DNA of 64,000 nt from positions 7,177,120-7,241,119 of the forward strand of contig OX422200.1 in NCBI GenBank assembly GCA_949130485.1, given 5' to 3'. The DNA comes from Agelas oroides. Taxonomy: Eukaryota; Porifera; Demospongiae; Agelasida; Agelasidae. A model generated the notes under the pieces. The model searched no databases. It was given only the letters and a program-made list of their open reading frames with translations, and was not told where the DNA came from. Every line of letters starts with the position of its first letter. Positions within the stretch are counted from its first letter, which is position 1. The position numbers and the translations under genes were made by a program. Below, one piece after another: positions 1 to 45,313 of the stretch.

Positions 1-2328
1 ATGGCGGTGTGATCTGTGGAGGTTAGTTTTGTAGCAGTTCTGTTGGCTTCAAGAACCTTATAGTGGCCATATTCTGTGCAGGTATACTTTGTGTACTTTT
101 TCCATCTTCTGCATGACTTTCAACCATTACCCGGTACATTATTTCAGACCCAGGATGCAGAAAGGGTGAAGTACGAGTGTTTAATAATCAGTCCAGTGAT
201 GGGGTAGTCATGGGACAGGTGGAGCTCTGTAGCTCAGCAGCTGGATTCAGAACTAAAGTCTGTGACACTAACTGGCATGATCGTGATGCTGAAGTTGTGT
301 GCAGGGAACTTGGGCTGCCCTATGGTAAAATGCTCAAGATTGAAACCTATCATTGTGCAATAGTCCAACCATGGTTTAATTGTGTATTTGTTTTCTGCAG
401 CAAGTGCTAGAGCAGCAGGGAGATGTGTGTTTGGAGAAGGAAGAGTAATAAACTTTTATGATAATGTGAATTGCACGGGAGCAGAATCCAGCCTGAATGA
501 CTGTCAACCTCCATACACGCTTTCGAACCAGAATTGTGGATATGCAGGTGTCTTCTGTCAAAGTAAGTCACCCTAGTCTGACTTTAGTTTAATTGGCATG
601 GTTGTAAGAATGCAATTCTTGGTTGTTGCCACAGATTCTTCAGGAGCAACACCATCTTGCAATCCTTCATTGCACACTACCACTTCATCTGCATTAGGTA
701 TAGTGTAACCATTAGAACACCGTTACTTTAGAGTCTTTGTCACACTTGCTGCCTCCCCTTCATCAATCACAGCTGTCATGCCCACCACAACCATGGCAGG
801 AGGTACCATCAGAGCATCAGTGTCCTCAAGTGCTGTGACAGACCCAACAACTGTGACCCCCACTACCAGCCCCTCCCCCCTCCTAGCTGGCATCCTAGGA
901 GCAGTGGGTGCTCTGGTAGTGGTGTTGATTGCTATTGTGGCCATTCTTATTGTCGTTGCTCTGAAGAAGAAGAAGAAGAGAACTAGGAAACAGAAGGAAA
1001 TAAATTGCAGGTACATCATCAACAGTATGAAACTAGTACCACATACCCTCCCACTTGTATGACAGGTAAGTAGTGGATACTCGGGGATACATATTGACAT
1101 TCCATTACTAGTGTAAAAACAGTTTTAAAATTAATGGAAACTGATTATCCTGGTTGCATGGTACTTTGGCTAAATTGTATAAGATAACCAGTTTCCTTGT
1201 TTCCTCCTCGATTCCTCATTCTGGAATAAGGAGAAAACAAGGAAACTACCCCCTTGCCTGTTTTATACAAAATACGCCATGCAACCACTCTGTGGTTGAA
1301 ACAACCAATCTGTTTTTACAGTGATAATTCTTTGATCATATATAGTATCACTGATCATCTCCTTATCAGTTCTGAGAACGGAGCTGCTGGTTACTGTAGT
1401 ACATACTTTTGTTTCTTGAGAATTTTTCTAGGAAAACTAGATGTATAACCAGTATTTTTGCACTCTGAATTTTGCATGGCATTGTAGCTATATTGCTTGT
1501 TCTGCTTGAGCCTGCTCCATAATGCATGAGCTAATAACGAGTGGGCTAACCAAGGTTTGTGGACTGGGTGAACACATTTCTAACTTGCCCATGCACAATA
1601 TGTCTTGTTTCTTGAGAATTTTTCTAGGCCAGGTGCAATAGTTCTTCAAGAGTATTCTTCCCTGAACAAATATTCATGGCAATGTTGAAAGTTCTGCTAT
1701 AACAGCATTAGCAGGCACGATTTGTGCTATTGTTTTCCTCCCTTTCATGGTCCTGTGTGTTCTGATCGCTCCGATCGCTCTAACATTATAGTTCTGGAGC
1801 TGCTGGTTCTATGGACATCCTGGACAATGCTGCATATGGTGTCAACCTTATAAGGTCAAGGAAATCAGAAGAGTATGAATCGCTGGACCAGCCACACCAT
1901 GCCCTGAGCCGGAACAAGACACCACTAGAAAACAGTAGGTGGTAAGTAAATGTACCATCCTAGATAGTGTGCACATCAGTAGAGTTTAGATGAATGTATA
2001 ACCACCTACCACACGAATATTACCTACACATGTACTTAGTTATGTTTCTTAGATTGTGTAACAGGTGTGATTTTCTGTGTGGACTATTGTCGTTTTCCTT
2101 TCACAGTTGTGTGTGCTCTACTAACTGATCACTCCTTTCTCCTACTGTTGTTTTAGCTCTGAAAGTGGAGCTGCTGGTTCCATAAACATCCAGGACAATG
2201 CCGCATATGGTACCAGCCATATAAGGTCGAAAAAGCCAGAAGAAACTAGTGGAACTGAGCGCCTTGTTATGGACCCCCTTTCAGCTGTTCCCACTGATGT
2301 TTCACTTGTGTATGAAAGTGTTAATTGA
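1..2328 (+). CDS. SRCR-domain transmembrane receptor, 3' part (5' end outside window)
   Basis: Exons read as 1-21, 148-324, 401-562, 635-697, 773-1010, 1792-1941 and 2157-2328; the lengths close in frame when the first two bases finish a codon. The protein enters at the end of one SRCR domain (VICGG), then has a full Cys-rich SRCR domain (from GEVRVFNNQSSDGVV to CGYAGVFCQS), a Thr/Ser/Pro-rich stalk, one hydrophobic helix (GILGAVGALVVVLIAIVAIL) followed by a KKKKKR stop-transfer, and a short cytoplasmic tail. SRCR domains are extracellular ligand-binding modules, so this is a type I surface receptor. The tail holds tyrosines in EYESL and VYESVN, possible SH2 docking sites. Two tail exons start alike (SGAAGSxxIxDNAAYG), showing exon duplication. 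Exons 2-3 and their intron are almost identical to the downstream SRCR gene. Ligand unknown. Confidence 0.85.
1151..1288. repeat. Nested inverted repeat in an SRCR intron
   Basis: TGGTTGCATGG at 1151 is matched by its reverse complement at 1278-1288. A second pair lies inside (AGTTTCCTTGTTT and AAACAAGGAAACT). It looks like a short non-autonomous terminal-inverted-repeat element. No coding capacity. Confidence 0.55.
1370..1448 (+). CDS. Possible alternative terminal exon of the first SRCR receptor
   Basis: After an AG at 1368-1369 the reading SENGAAGY... has the same start and phase as the tail exons at 1792 and 2157 and the tail exon of the neighbouring SRCR gene (SENEPAA). It runs 25 codons to a TAA. 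Spliced after 1010 it would give a short tail ending LGKLDV without the tyrosine motifs. It may instead be a decayed third copy of the tail exon; no transcript evidence is available here. Confidence 0.35.
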
Positions 2329-3664
2329 TGAAGTAGAAAAGTGCTTGCACATAACAGTGCTGGAGCTCATAGGCTACACCCTTGATCATCACTGTAGTAT
2401 ACGTATTGGCTGTCAATTACTCTAAGTGTATCCCCTAGTCACGTTGTTTATCAGTGCTTGTAATTAGATTGCCTTTGTGTATGTGTTCTTCCTTCCACAT
2501 TTTTTTTAGCCATGTAAATCCTCTTAATCAAAATTTTCCATACACTTGGGAGCTGGATCAACTGACACCAGATCTACATTTGCAGAAAGCTGAAACCCAT
2601 GCGTAACTGTCCTTGATCTTGTAAGGATTTAGCCATTACAGGAGACATTTCGTGTTTTGAGTTCAAGCTCTGGATGACATTCAATACTTCATGTATACCT
2701 GCTACAGGTCATGTATATGACATTCCTAGGTATGGTACCTGACATTCATTGATAGTAGCTGACATTTCGTGGTAGGTAAGATAGCTGAAATTTATTTTGG
2801 ACTGTAGCTGACATTTTGCAGCATGTACCTAGTAAGGGGTACATGACATTGATTGTAGCTGGCATTTCATGGTATTGTACCTAGGTAAGATACCTATCAT
2901 TTATATGTACGTTATTATTTTTCCTGGGAGAAATGTCTTGTAGCTAGCTAATTGAATCCTCTAGTCTTTGGTTGGACCACTCTTATTCTGAGACCTTCAA
3001 TTGAAATAAGGTCTAATATTCAGAAAGTGTATAATTTGGAAGTAAAGAGATCCATTATAGAATAGCATGTTTCTTCTGTGCCAAATTGCACCAGAAACAA
3101 TTGCACAGCTCCAAATATTCTGGAGGAGCATGCCTCCAGACCTCAGGAGGGCTCATGAGAGCAACTGGTCCTGAAGTGTAGGAAACAAACGCAGAAAGAT
3201 AAACCACTGAACCGTTGTAAGCCACTGAAGATCAAAGGTGTATGGTTTCATCTGCTGTGTATACTCATTTCAATAGTAGTTGCATTTTCATGATGAACAT
3301 CCATCAAAGGTGTCATGGTTTATCTACAAGTAAGTCTTCTGCTTATTCACAAGCTACTCATATAGCTAAGTACAAGTACATGTACAAGGTTATTATGCCC
3401 CCTAAAGAACCTTGGGTACAAGGCTAGTCATATTATGCTAATCTACAGTGTATGCCAGTAGCCAGCTTTCCATATCTTACATACCATACTGCGCTGATGG
3501 AAAGCTATCAGTGTCTAACTGAACAATAATCCTTATCATTCCGACTGGTACCATCTGTTATTTCTATTCTCATTACAAGTTATTGTATCATTGTTGTACT
3601 ATTATAAGCTAGACAACCCAGCTGCCATTCTGACTTTATATTATACTCCATGGCTATATAAGCC

Positions 3665-3943
3665 ATGCTCTACACATGTTTGTGGAATCATTTCAGGGAC
3701 AGTACAAGGATAGAAATGAATATTTTGATTCTAGTTTTGCTAGTGACGCTGTCAGTTGACATAGTACTGATATTTTACATTTGCTATGTGTTGGCAAAGA
3801 AGGCAGGCATCACTCAATGCCTAAAAAGGATGTACAAAACTTTGGAAAAGATGTCTCCCAGACCCACAAGTGAAGCAGAAGCAGATGTAGAGACTGATAC
3901 TGGCTCCCTGCCAAGACCAGCTGATAAACCCCAAAAAGTATGA
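3665..3943 (+). CDS. Short ORF with one membrane helix, unrecognised
   Basis: A 92-codon ORF. Residues 17-45 are strongly hydrophobic (ILILVLLVTLSVDIVLIFYI), followed by basic KKAGITQCLKRMYK and an acidic Ser/Pro-rich tail ending DKPQKV. The pattern is that of a single-pass membrane protein with a small cytoplasmic tail. An AG acceptor-like site (TTTCAG) lies inside it near 3695, so it could be the last exon of a gene with upstream exons I could not find, or an old receptor fragment. Homology not recognised; it may not be expressed. Confidence 0.25.
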   Translation: MLYTCLWNHFRDSTRIEMNILILVLLVTLSVDIVLIFYICYVLAKKAGITQCLKRMYKTLEKMSPRPTSEAEADVETDTGSLPRPADKPQKV

Positions 3944-4727
3944 ACCAGTGCTACCCACCACAGAAGAAAATGATGCTACTTTATAGCAAGCTATGCATTG
4001 ACCCTATCTTATATTGTATCCCTCATTTCTAAGTCTTTTCATCCCACATCCTGCTTCATCACAGATGGCCGGTGGCGGGTAGTTGTCTACAGACGCATTG
4101 ACTATCGCAACTCCAAAGCAGGTGCAATGGGTGCAGCCTTCAACTTTGTAAACAGTCTTTGATGAGGTCGTACAGTGACTCATGAATCTGATCAGGGGAC
4201 GCCGTCAAGGAAATGGAAATCTAATAAGAATTATCGTGTCGTGAATGGCTTCTCTCCGCGACAAGCTGGCTGAGCTTCAACTAAAATCGTGATATTGTCA
4301 GGTGAGCATGTCGTAAAATATTCCTTGGCTACCCATTAGCTATTTCTTGGGTAGCTAAGCAGTAACAAATACTGGCCAGATTCTGGTGTATCGTGTATCT
4401 ATTAACAGGTGATCAGTGATAGTTTCTAAAAGTTAATATTATGCTGACTGCACGTACTAGATGGGTAGGTAACCTGGTTGCTTATTCATGTATTACTTAC
4501 TAGGAGCCCAGGAATTGTCAGTCACACTATAAACAGTAGTGCTTAGGTTCAGATGGTACTATAGTTCCCAGGCACTCGGAAGAACTGGGGCCTAGGTATG
4601 AGGCTGAAACTTACCTCACAACATGCTGCACACTAAGCACAAAGTAAAGCAAGACCTCACCACTATTGTAGCATTACATTGTCTTAGAGTTATTCACAGA
4701 GAGAATCGTGTTTCCATGTTTCACATA

Positions 4728-5075
4728 AGGCCAGACCAAATTGATTTTCTGTTTCACGGATCCCGCGGGTCAGCATTCTGAATGCACCATAAAATTAATT
4801 GCGTGGGCGACGGAGTCGCACGCTGATATAGTGCGGACAAGCGTGCACTAATTTGAATAACCACGTGGCCTCGCTAGTCTCCTGTCAAAGAACACAGTAA
4901 CTCCATGGCATCCGCGTCTTCTAGTCCGCGTCTAGTATATTTTCTATGTGTATTGTGCATTGATGTGAGGTCAAAGGTTGGATAATTAATTTTTACATTT
5001 TTTTTCACCTACCTGCCTGGTCACTACTTGGAGGGAAAAAATCCGTGAAACAGAAAATCAATTTGGTCTGGCCTA
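4728..5075. mobile_element. Terminal-inverted-repeat element (MITE-like), about 350 bp
   Basis: The ends are near-perfect inverted copies of about 33 bp, starting GGCCAGACCAAATTGATTTT and running on to CTGTTTCACGGAT. There is no ORF inside. A related element with diverged ends lies at 63245-63570, so this is a dispersed family. Confidence 0.8.
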
Positions 5076-5611
5076 AAGGTTAAAAATGCATCACGGCTAA
5101 ACTTACAGGGGAGTGAGGTCTCATAATTTAGAGAGCATAAAAAGTTATTTTTAGCACAAAAATATCAGTCTACCACTCCAGTCCACCAGTCCAGTGAGCT
5201 TTCAAGCCTGTACCTTGAACCTGTTGGATCAACAGAATACATGTAACTCTCAGGCACTGTTAAAATTTAATGATGAATTTAGTCTGAGATAATTGTTTCC
5301 ACTTAGTCTTGTAATGTACTGATCATAACAACGATGTAATGAATGTCTATGTGATTTCTTCGCTAAGCTAGTAAGTAGTAGTTTTGAAGTAAGTAGAGTT
5401 CTGGTGAGTGCGGGTGGTATATCACCAAGTCTGCATACCAATGCATGTTGAAACCAAGATGAAACTAGTACAAATTGTACTGAAGATGAAAGGTACAAGA
5501 TGAAACTATTTATACACTCAGTCTGAATACAAAACATTACAGTGATGTTTCTTCCCACATAACCAATTCACATACATGCATCAGATCTCATATACACAGG
5601 AAGCTTGCTTG

Positions 5612-8665
<3,054 letters not shown>

Positions 8666-9194
8666 GCGTCCTTAAGGTCATAGGAATTTCACAAAACTGG
8701 CATCACATACGACATGGCTGCCAAAGTGTGTTATATTTTGATACTATTGTATCATTGTGTGTATCTAATGTCTGCCAATCACATTGTGTGCATGTATGTC
8801 CTTCTTTGAGTGCACAGATTATTTGTTATGTCATTTGTATCACTGCCAAGGGAACACCCTATACACTGGTAGATTTTTTCAAGTGTAACCACAATTTGCA
8901 TGTCTGCACTGTATGGTAGTTCAATCTCCAAATGCATGGGTGAATGTAACTACAACAGACTTGTAATGTCTGCACTGTCTGGCAGGTCAATCAATGTCTA
9001 TAATTGGTATGTGTGGTGGTTTTTCTAAAGTACCATATAGGAAAACTTCTAACTTCAGTTTGTATACTAGGAAATTAGAGAACAGCTGTCAACTGTTGCT
9101 TGTTGCTTAGCAATAGGCCTAGTGTAGTGTTACTAGCTTATAAAGCATGACTGTGCCTAAGAAGCAATCCGGTATGCTGTATCTGTGGAATGGG

Positions 9195-9200
9195 AATAAA
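9195..9200 (+). terminator. Poly(A) signal of the SRCR receptor
   Basis: AATAAA on the plus strand about 530 bp after the stop codon; the only canonical hexamer between the stop and the next gene on this strand. Confidence 0.55.
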
Positions 9201-9220
9201 CTTTGACTCAAACTATTAGC

Positions 9221-9226
9221 TTTATT
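9221..9226 (-). terminator. Poly(A) signal of the minus-strand ABC transporter
   Basis: TTTATT on the plus strand is AATAAA on the minus strand, about 50 bases beyond the transporter stop codon, giving a very short 3' UTR. Confidence 0.5.
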
Positions 9227-9276
9227 CATGAAGGTATGCTATATATTAAATAGTGTTATAATATTGCTTTATAGTG

Positions 9277-30371
<21,095 letters not shown>

Positions 30372-31148
30372 CTATGAGGATGATGAGGTGAAACAGATAT
30401 ATCTAGCTACGATACAACAATACTTGAAGATAAAATAAGGTTCAAGCACTAGCTACAGGTCATGCTTGTTGCATTAAGTGCAAGGTTGACTGAGCACCAG
30501 CAACACCCATATTCTTGTTGTGCACAACCACCACACTGCAAGCCTCAGTATACACAAACTAGCTTGCACTGTTTCTGCATTATGATCAGAAAATTTGCCA
30601 CTTTCTCTAGGCACCTTGATTGCCCATTCCTGTACTGTATGGGTACACTATTCCGGTAGCCAGACCCTCAGTACGGTACACACAACCTAGGCTAGGGTAC
30701 CTGCATCCAAACTACAGCATATATTAGTGCATGACGTATTAAATCTCTCTCTTGAAGACAAAACAAGATATTGTTTATGTGTACAAGTTACAGAACAATG
30801 TATCAAGCAACTAATGACACGAGGTCAACACAAAAACCAACCGGTGGCATTTTCTGGCAAATTGCCACCGGTTGGTTTACGAGGCTTCGTTCGTACACGT
30901 AGATTATGAACAAAGCCTCGTGGACCATAACGAGGATAACACGCACAAGTGTAACTTACGTTTGACAGAACCTTGTTAGTCCAAAATACAAGCACAGATT
31001 TTGGTGTCCGATCATCTGAAAGGCAGCTCGTTGACCCCAGCCATGGTCGATTTCGTCAGGCTATTCTTGCGCCACGCCCACTTGCTGAATTGCGCGGCAA
31101 TGACAGTCTCATTCCCAATCAAGGCGAATGGAATGGGACGCGCAAATG
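30372..31148. promoter_or_regulatory. Divergent promoter region, ABC transporter (-) and RPP30 (+)
   Basis: 776 bp separate the two head-to-head start codons. It contains two adjacent hairpins: AACCAACCGGTGGCA with its inverse (30836-30880), and GAGGCTTCGTTC with its inverse (30881-30920). No TATA box is convincing. 5' non-coding exons may lie here. Confidence 0.5.
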
Positions 31149-34100
31149 ATGGAAGGTGTTCGTAACTGCTACTTTGATCTAAACGTGGTTGTGGGAGGTA
31201 GCACCAGTAGCAACGAGGAGCTTGTGCAAAGCCTTGCAAACTGTGAGATAATTCTGCTCTGAAACAGTGCATAGGCCATAGTTATGGAAGCAACTTATAA
31301 TAGTTTCCACAAAACAAAGCATCTGGTCGCATTCCCAAATCACGCATGTGACAGTTGTTCTGCTATGTTGAATGCAACCAGCTAACTAATCCTAACAGAT
31401 CATGTTCATTATGCGTGGTACATTTATTAAAACTGACCGACAACCTCATCCCTAACTGTGCAATGCACAGAAATCTAGCCAGATCTTTCATTGTTATGCA
31501 GCAGTCTTTGTCTCTTTGTCTAGATGGGTATGAGTGTGTAGCCCTGAACCACACCATCACTCTTGCCAAGAAAGTGCAAGTATGTTGGAGTTGATACCTC
31601 CTTTTTTGGAAATGGTAGACTATAATGACTGCAATCTTATAGGGCAATGAGCCAATTGGCTCACGGGACAATGTATGTAATTTCCTGCATAAACAACTAC
31701 CCTTGCCAAGTCCAGAATATCATTCTCACCTTTCAGTGCAGTGCAGTGTATAACTAGTATGTTGGCCTAAGAATGTGACACTCACTTTTTATATCAACGC
31801 AGATAAAAGCAGCACCAGATCTCAAAAACCTTGTGGAAAACATCCCGCATCTCAATGTAAGGAAATCTGGCAGAACAGGTGTCTTGTTTCTCCCATGTTT
31901 GAGTGTGTGGTGTTGTCTCTTGTCAGCAGCAGAGAGCTGTGAAAGTACTCAGGAGACTGACAGTTAAAATAGAAGATGCTTCTCTACTGCATGCCATAGT
32001 AAGAAATCATGTCTATGTGGCTATAATATGCTGGTAGCACCTCCCTCAAGGGTAGATCTAATATTTTTAAGGCCTTTATTTAGCAGCCAGATTTGAACCA
32101 TATATTTTGTTTCTGCTACTGCAGTCTTCTCCTGCTGTGGAGAGCTATGATGTTCTTGCCGTCAGGCCAAGAACTGAGAAGGTTTTGCAGGCATGTACAG
32201 TACAATACTGTGATGGAGTGATGCACAACAAACCTTACTTCAGCTGAGAATAGTTGAGCTGTGCATGTGTTAGCTTCCCCAAGCTCAAGCCAGCAAAGTG
32301 AAGTTCTGTTGACATCCACTGTCAGGGACCCTATGCATTCTGCTGGTTTGAACACCATACCAATGACTGAGTGCTACTAGAGTAATGATGGAAGACCTTT
32401 AAAATATTTTCTGCAACCACTTTTCATCACTTGCAGTTGAGGTCATGTTGCTTGGGAATGAAGCTACTTTGCATGCTAAATACACTGCTGCATGTTTTTT
32501 TTTTTTGCCTTCTCTTAACACAGCATGCCTGCAGTACTCTGAATGTGGATGTGATTTCCTTTGACCTCAGTGAGAGAGTCATGTTTCAGTTCAAATATAA
32601 CCAGATCAGGCAGGTATATATGCATGAAATGAAACAAACAGCACCACATTTCTCATGTCTGCATATTTGCCTCTTGTTAGTCTTTAAAGCTCTGCTTTCA
32701 GGCAATTGAGAGAGGAATCTACTTTGAGATTTGCTATTCACCTGCTATTCGAGGTGAGTGCAATGTACACACCCTAGAACAATGACTTAGCAGTTGCAAG
32801 TGTCTGTGAAGATTGATGGAGCACTTCATATACATGTTACTGCAAGGAGATGGTAAAAAGCTACACAGCGATTTTATTTTTGTCTTGTGTGAAACTTGAT
32901 TGTTTTTGAGGAATGGCACAATTGATTGCAGCATTACACAGGTTGTATGTCATACCACTGCAGATGCTTCGGCGAGAAGACATACTTTGGCAAATGCACT
33001 TGAGCTGGTCAAAGCAACAAGGGGAAAAGTAAGGATGATAATAAAACACCAGTTTGGTATCTGTACTATAGTACCTCAAGATATTGTGTAAGCCATGGAG
33101 GCAGGCAATAGAGCGATAAACATCTGCAGCACGAAGCTTACATGTGCATGCCTTACAGTCACCTCAGCATCAAATAGAGAATCTTTCACTCTTCTGCTGT
33201 GAACAGTGAACCTACCTGCATACTACAACACGTTTCATCTTGTATAGACTGTTTTTCTTTGTCAGCACACCAGTCAGGTAGAGCTGGTAATTTGGTGTCT
33301 ATATGATTGAAAGGCCTACGTATGTTTATCCCTCTTTCAGCACATAATTGTGTCCAGCCAGGCAGAGCGGGTAAGTACTGTGCTTCTTCTCTGTGGATAT
33401 ACATGAGGAAAATGGTTTTCTTATTATCTGCAGGTGTTTGATATAAGGGCACCAACGGATGTTGTCAACCTGTATCCTGACCTAGGCCCTTCCAACCGGT
33501 ATTCCTGTTTTTGGTCAGGGATTTTCCCTGGCATTGATGTGGGTGGGCGGGTACTTAGCAACCTAGAAACCAAGTACTTCAGCACAAAACACTACAGTTC
33601 ACTAACGCCATACACAACAGTCAAGTGAGATACCTAAAAAAAATGAATGAATAAAACGTACTGAAGCCTACAAATATGACAGACATCTTTCCTATTTCGC
33701 TTAATTATTTTAGTTTGCTGATGGCAATAGATACTTTACAACTCACTGCAAATCCACCATACTGCGCATGCACAGAAATTGAGTTGCTGAAATTGCATAA
33801 GGCGTAATTATTGATGCGGGCAGAGGACCAGAAACAGGAATACTAGTTGGAAGGGCCTTAGGTTAAACCAGATTTTCTGCCTCCAACATTTACTGTAGCA
33901 GATAATAAATTGCATAGTTATTCTTTAATGACCTCAGTAGTTTTCCTTAACAGTGTCAGCTGCCATCTCTTTGGTCTGGGTGATGGGCCCTCCAAGGCCA
34001 CTATTACTACAAACTGCAGAGCAGCACTGCTGCATGCAGGTTAAAAAGCTGATCAGTAGCCTTGTGACTTCGGGTTTTTGGGTATTCCTTCTCCCTCTTC

Positions 34101-34390
34101 CTCCCTCCTTCTCTCCCCTCTCTTCTGCACTTCCCCTCCTACCTCCATCCCTCTCTCCTGCTACCACTGCAGCTATGAGGTGCAATACAGCCAAAGGTGT
34201 GGTATCTTCACGACAGCTTTCTCCTGAAACTGGGGACCAGAAACCAGTGCAAGAGAAAACAGAGGGTGAGGGATTGAAGTCTATGGCTACCAGTGGGTCA
34301 GAGAGGAAACAAGGGCGAAAGAGGAGGAGACAAAGCCAAGATGAAGATGGCGTTCCAAGTAGCAAACAGAACAAACAAGAACCTCCCTAG
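31149..34390 (+). CDS. RPP30: Ribonuclease P/MRP protein subunit p30
   Basis: Twelve exons: 31149-31242, 31524-31579, 31803-31856, 31930-31998, 32125-32190, 32524-32613, 32702-32753, 32964-33028, 33341-33370, 33434-33471, 33954-34039, 34173-34390; about 305 residues against 268 in human. RPP30 is a core TIM-barrel-like protein of nuclear RNase P, which trims tRNA 5' leaders, and of RNase MRP, which acts in rRNA processing. Family landmarks: FDLNVVVG at the start, GYECVALNHT, KVLRRLTVKIED, YDVLAVRPRTEK, LNVDVISFDLSER, ERGIYFEICYSPAIRD, IVSSQAERVFDIRAPTDVVNL and TNCRAALLHA. The tail is longer and Lys/Arg-rich (RKQGRKRRRQ), probably a nuclear signal. The fifth intron starts GC (TTGCAG|gcatgt), needed to keep frame. 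The start is the ATG directly before EGVRNCYFDLN. Confidence 0.9.
33480..33863. mobile_element. Terminal-inverted-repeat element in an RPP30 intron
   Basis: Left CCTAGGCCCTTCCAACCGGT (then ATTCCTGTTTTTGGTC), right its imperfect inverse ending CCTTAGG. It makes up most of the intron between exons 33434-33471 and 33954-34039. Confidence 0.75.
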
Positions 34391-35749
34391 CAGCGAAACA
34401 ATGAGCTAGTTCTATTTGTGTAGTGTATTCACAATTGCAGTCCAGCTGCAAAATTGGCAGAATACTAAACAGTAGAAACCAAAAATAATATCCTTATTCA
34501 ATGAGAACAGGCCACGGTGAATAGGAGAAAGTATTTCCCATAATGGTAAGCGGAGGGCCCATGTACCCTAGCTTACCCTAGCGATGGTGCTAGGGTATAT
34601 ACACTGCGTGCATGAAACGAAGCTGATGGGCTACGGATAGGTGGGGCTCGATCATGCATCACATCCGTGGGCAGTGGCGGATTTAGGGGGGGTAAGGGGG
34701 GTGCAAATGCACCCCCCTTTGGCGGCTAGTAATGTATTTTGCGTAACATAACTGCACGAGTCCATCAAATGATTATGCAGCAGTGGCATGCAGCAACAAC
34801 AACCAGGCACAGTTACACACTCACGTATCAGTTCCTTACTGATCTCCAGACGTTTGACTAGGCCTAGAGTTGCTTCGAGATATTCAGTTCGGCCCGAGGG
34901 GTCCGCCACGGCGCGCCTCGGCGTACGAGATTTCGAAATCCACTGGATTTCACGTGGATTTCGGATTTCAGAGTGGATTTCTGGATTTCACAGTGGATTT
35001 CTGGACTTCAGTTTGGATTTCTGCCGACAGGTTTCTTCTTGTATGTTCTTGGATATTTTAGTTATAGTTCCCAGCTTAGCAAAAAATTTTAGTTAGTTGT
35101 AGTTTTGGTTAACTAAATTTTAAAAAGGCCATACTAAAATGAGTTATAGTTAACTAAAACAACACAATCGGACAGTGTACGAGATTTCTTTTGTGACGGA
35201 TCCCTCGGTTCGGCCTTCCAGCTATATTTTGTATGAATGCGTTCACGTGACCGAAAGTGGGCGAGGCAACCCAAAAAATTTTCTGGCGCGCTTCGCGCGC
35301 CCGTGACTGAACCCCCCTTTCTAAATTTCTAGATCCGCCACTGGTGGGAGTATGTTTTGCTGCCCTCGTCGAGTGTGTCAGGGTACATATTACATAAGAC
35401 TTACTCGATCGAGCTGTTATTCCTTTATTTTGTGAACTGTGTTTGCATCAGCAGTTGGGCACATTGTAAGTGGACGTTGGTGATAATTAGCTAACTTCTA
35501 TCGATCAGTTGGCTCTGATGGTTTGCAAGACTACCCGCATGTCGTACGTGCACTAGTCTCGCGTGGCTGGGATGGTACAATTGACTGGAGCTTACTGTGA
35601 GAATTATATCGCTTGTGTGTAGTGATGAGTACATCTAGCACTGTTAGCTACTGGGCAAATGCCGCCTTCACTGTTTAGCTATTAGAATTTGTACTTCATA
35701 CTTTTACTAGACTTCTCTGTGTACATCTGCACTGCAATAAGGTGATGTG
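34391..35749. other. Intergenic region, RPP30 to plus-strand transporter
   Basis: RPP30 3' region, a transposon-derived element (34672-35342), and about 400 bp before the transporter start that should hold its promoter. No other gene seen. Confidence 0.6.
34672..35342. mobile_element. CAGTGGCGGAT-ended inverted-repeat element
   Basis: Begins CAGTGGCGGATTTAGGGGGG and ends with the inverse (CTAGATCCGCCACTG), ends typical of hAT-like non-autonomous elements. GTGGG lies on both sides. Inside are AGTGGATTTCTGGATTTC direct repeats. No transposase. Confidence 0.72.

Positions 35750-45313
<9,564 letters not shown>

Larger units (their letters stand above)
2329..5611. other. Intergenic region between the two SRCR genes
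   Basis: 3' UTR of the first receptor followed by about 3 kb without a convincing multi-exon gene. It contains repeated CTGACATTCATTG/TAGCTGACATTT-like motifs around 2700-2880, a short ORF at 3665-3943 and a terminal-inverted-repeat element at 4728-5075, described separately. Nothing else recognised. Confidence 0.6.
8666..9276. other. Convergent 3' ends: SRCR receptor and ABC transporter
   Basis: 3' UTR of the SRCR gene (about 550 bp) with an AATAAA at about 9195-9200. The minus-strand AATAAA of the transporter lies at about 9221-9226, only some 50 bp past its stop codon. The two transcripts must end within a few tens of bases of each other or overlap. Confidence 0.6.

Noticed and set aside
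4060..4310. Possible exon with GRWRVVVYRRIDYRNSK
   Set aside because: A stop follows shortly and no homologous or linked exon was found; family not recognised.
32900..32940. Extra RPP30 exon reading MAQLIAALHR
   Set aside because: Joining 32753 directly to 32964 gives the family sequence (YSPAIRDASARRHTL); the extra piece has no counterpart in RPP30.
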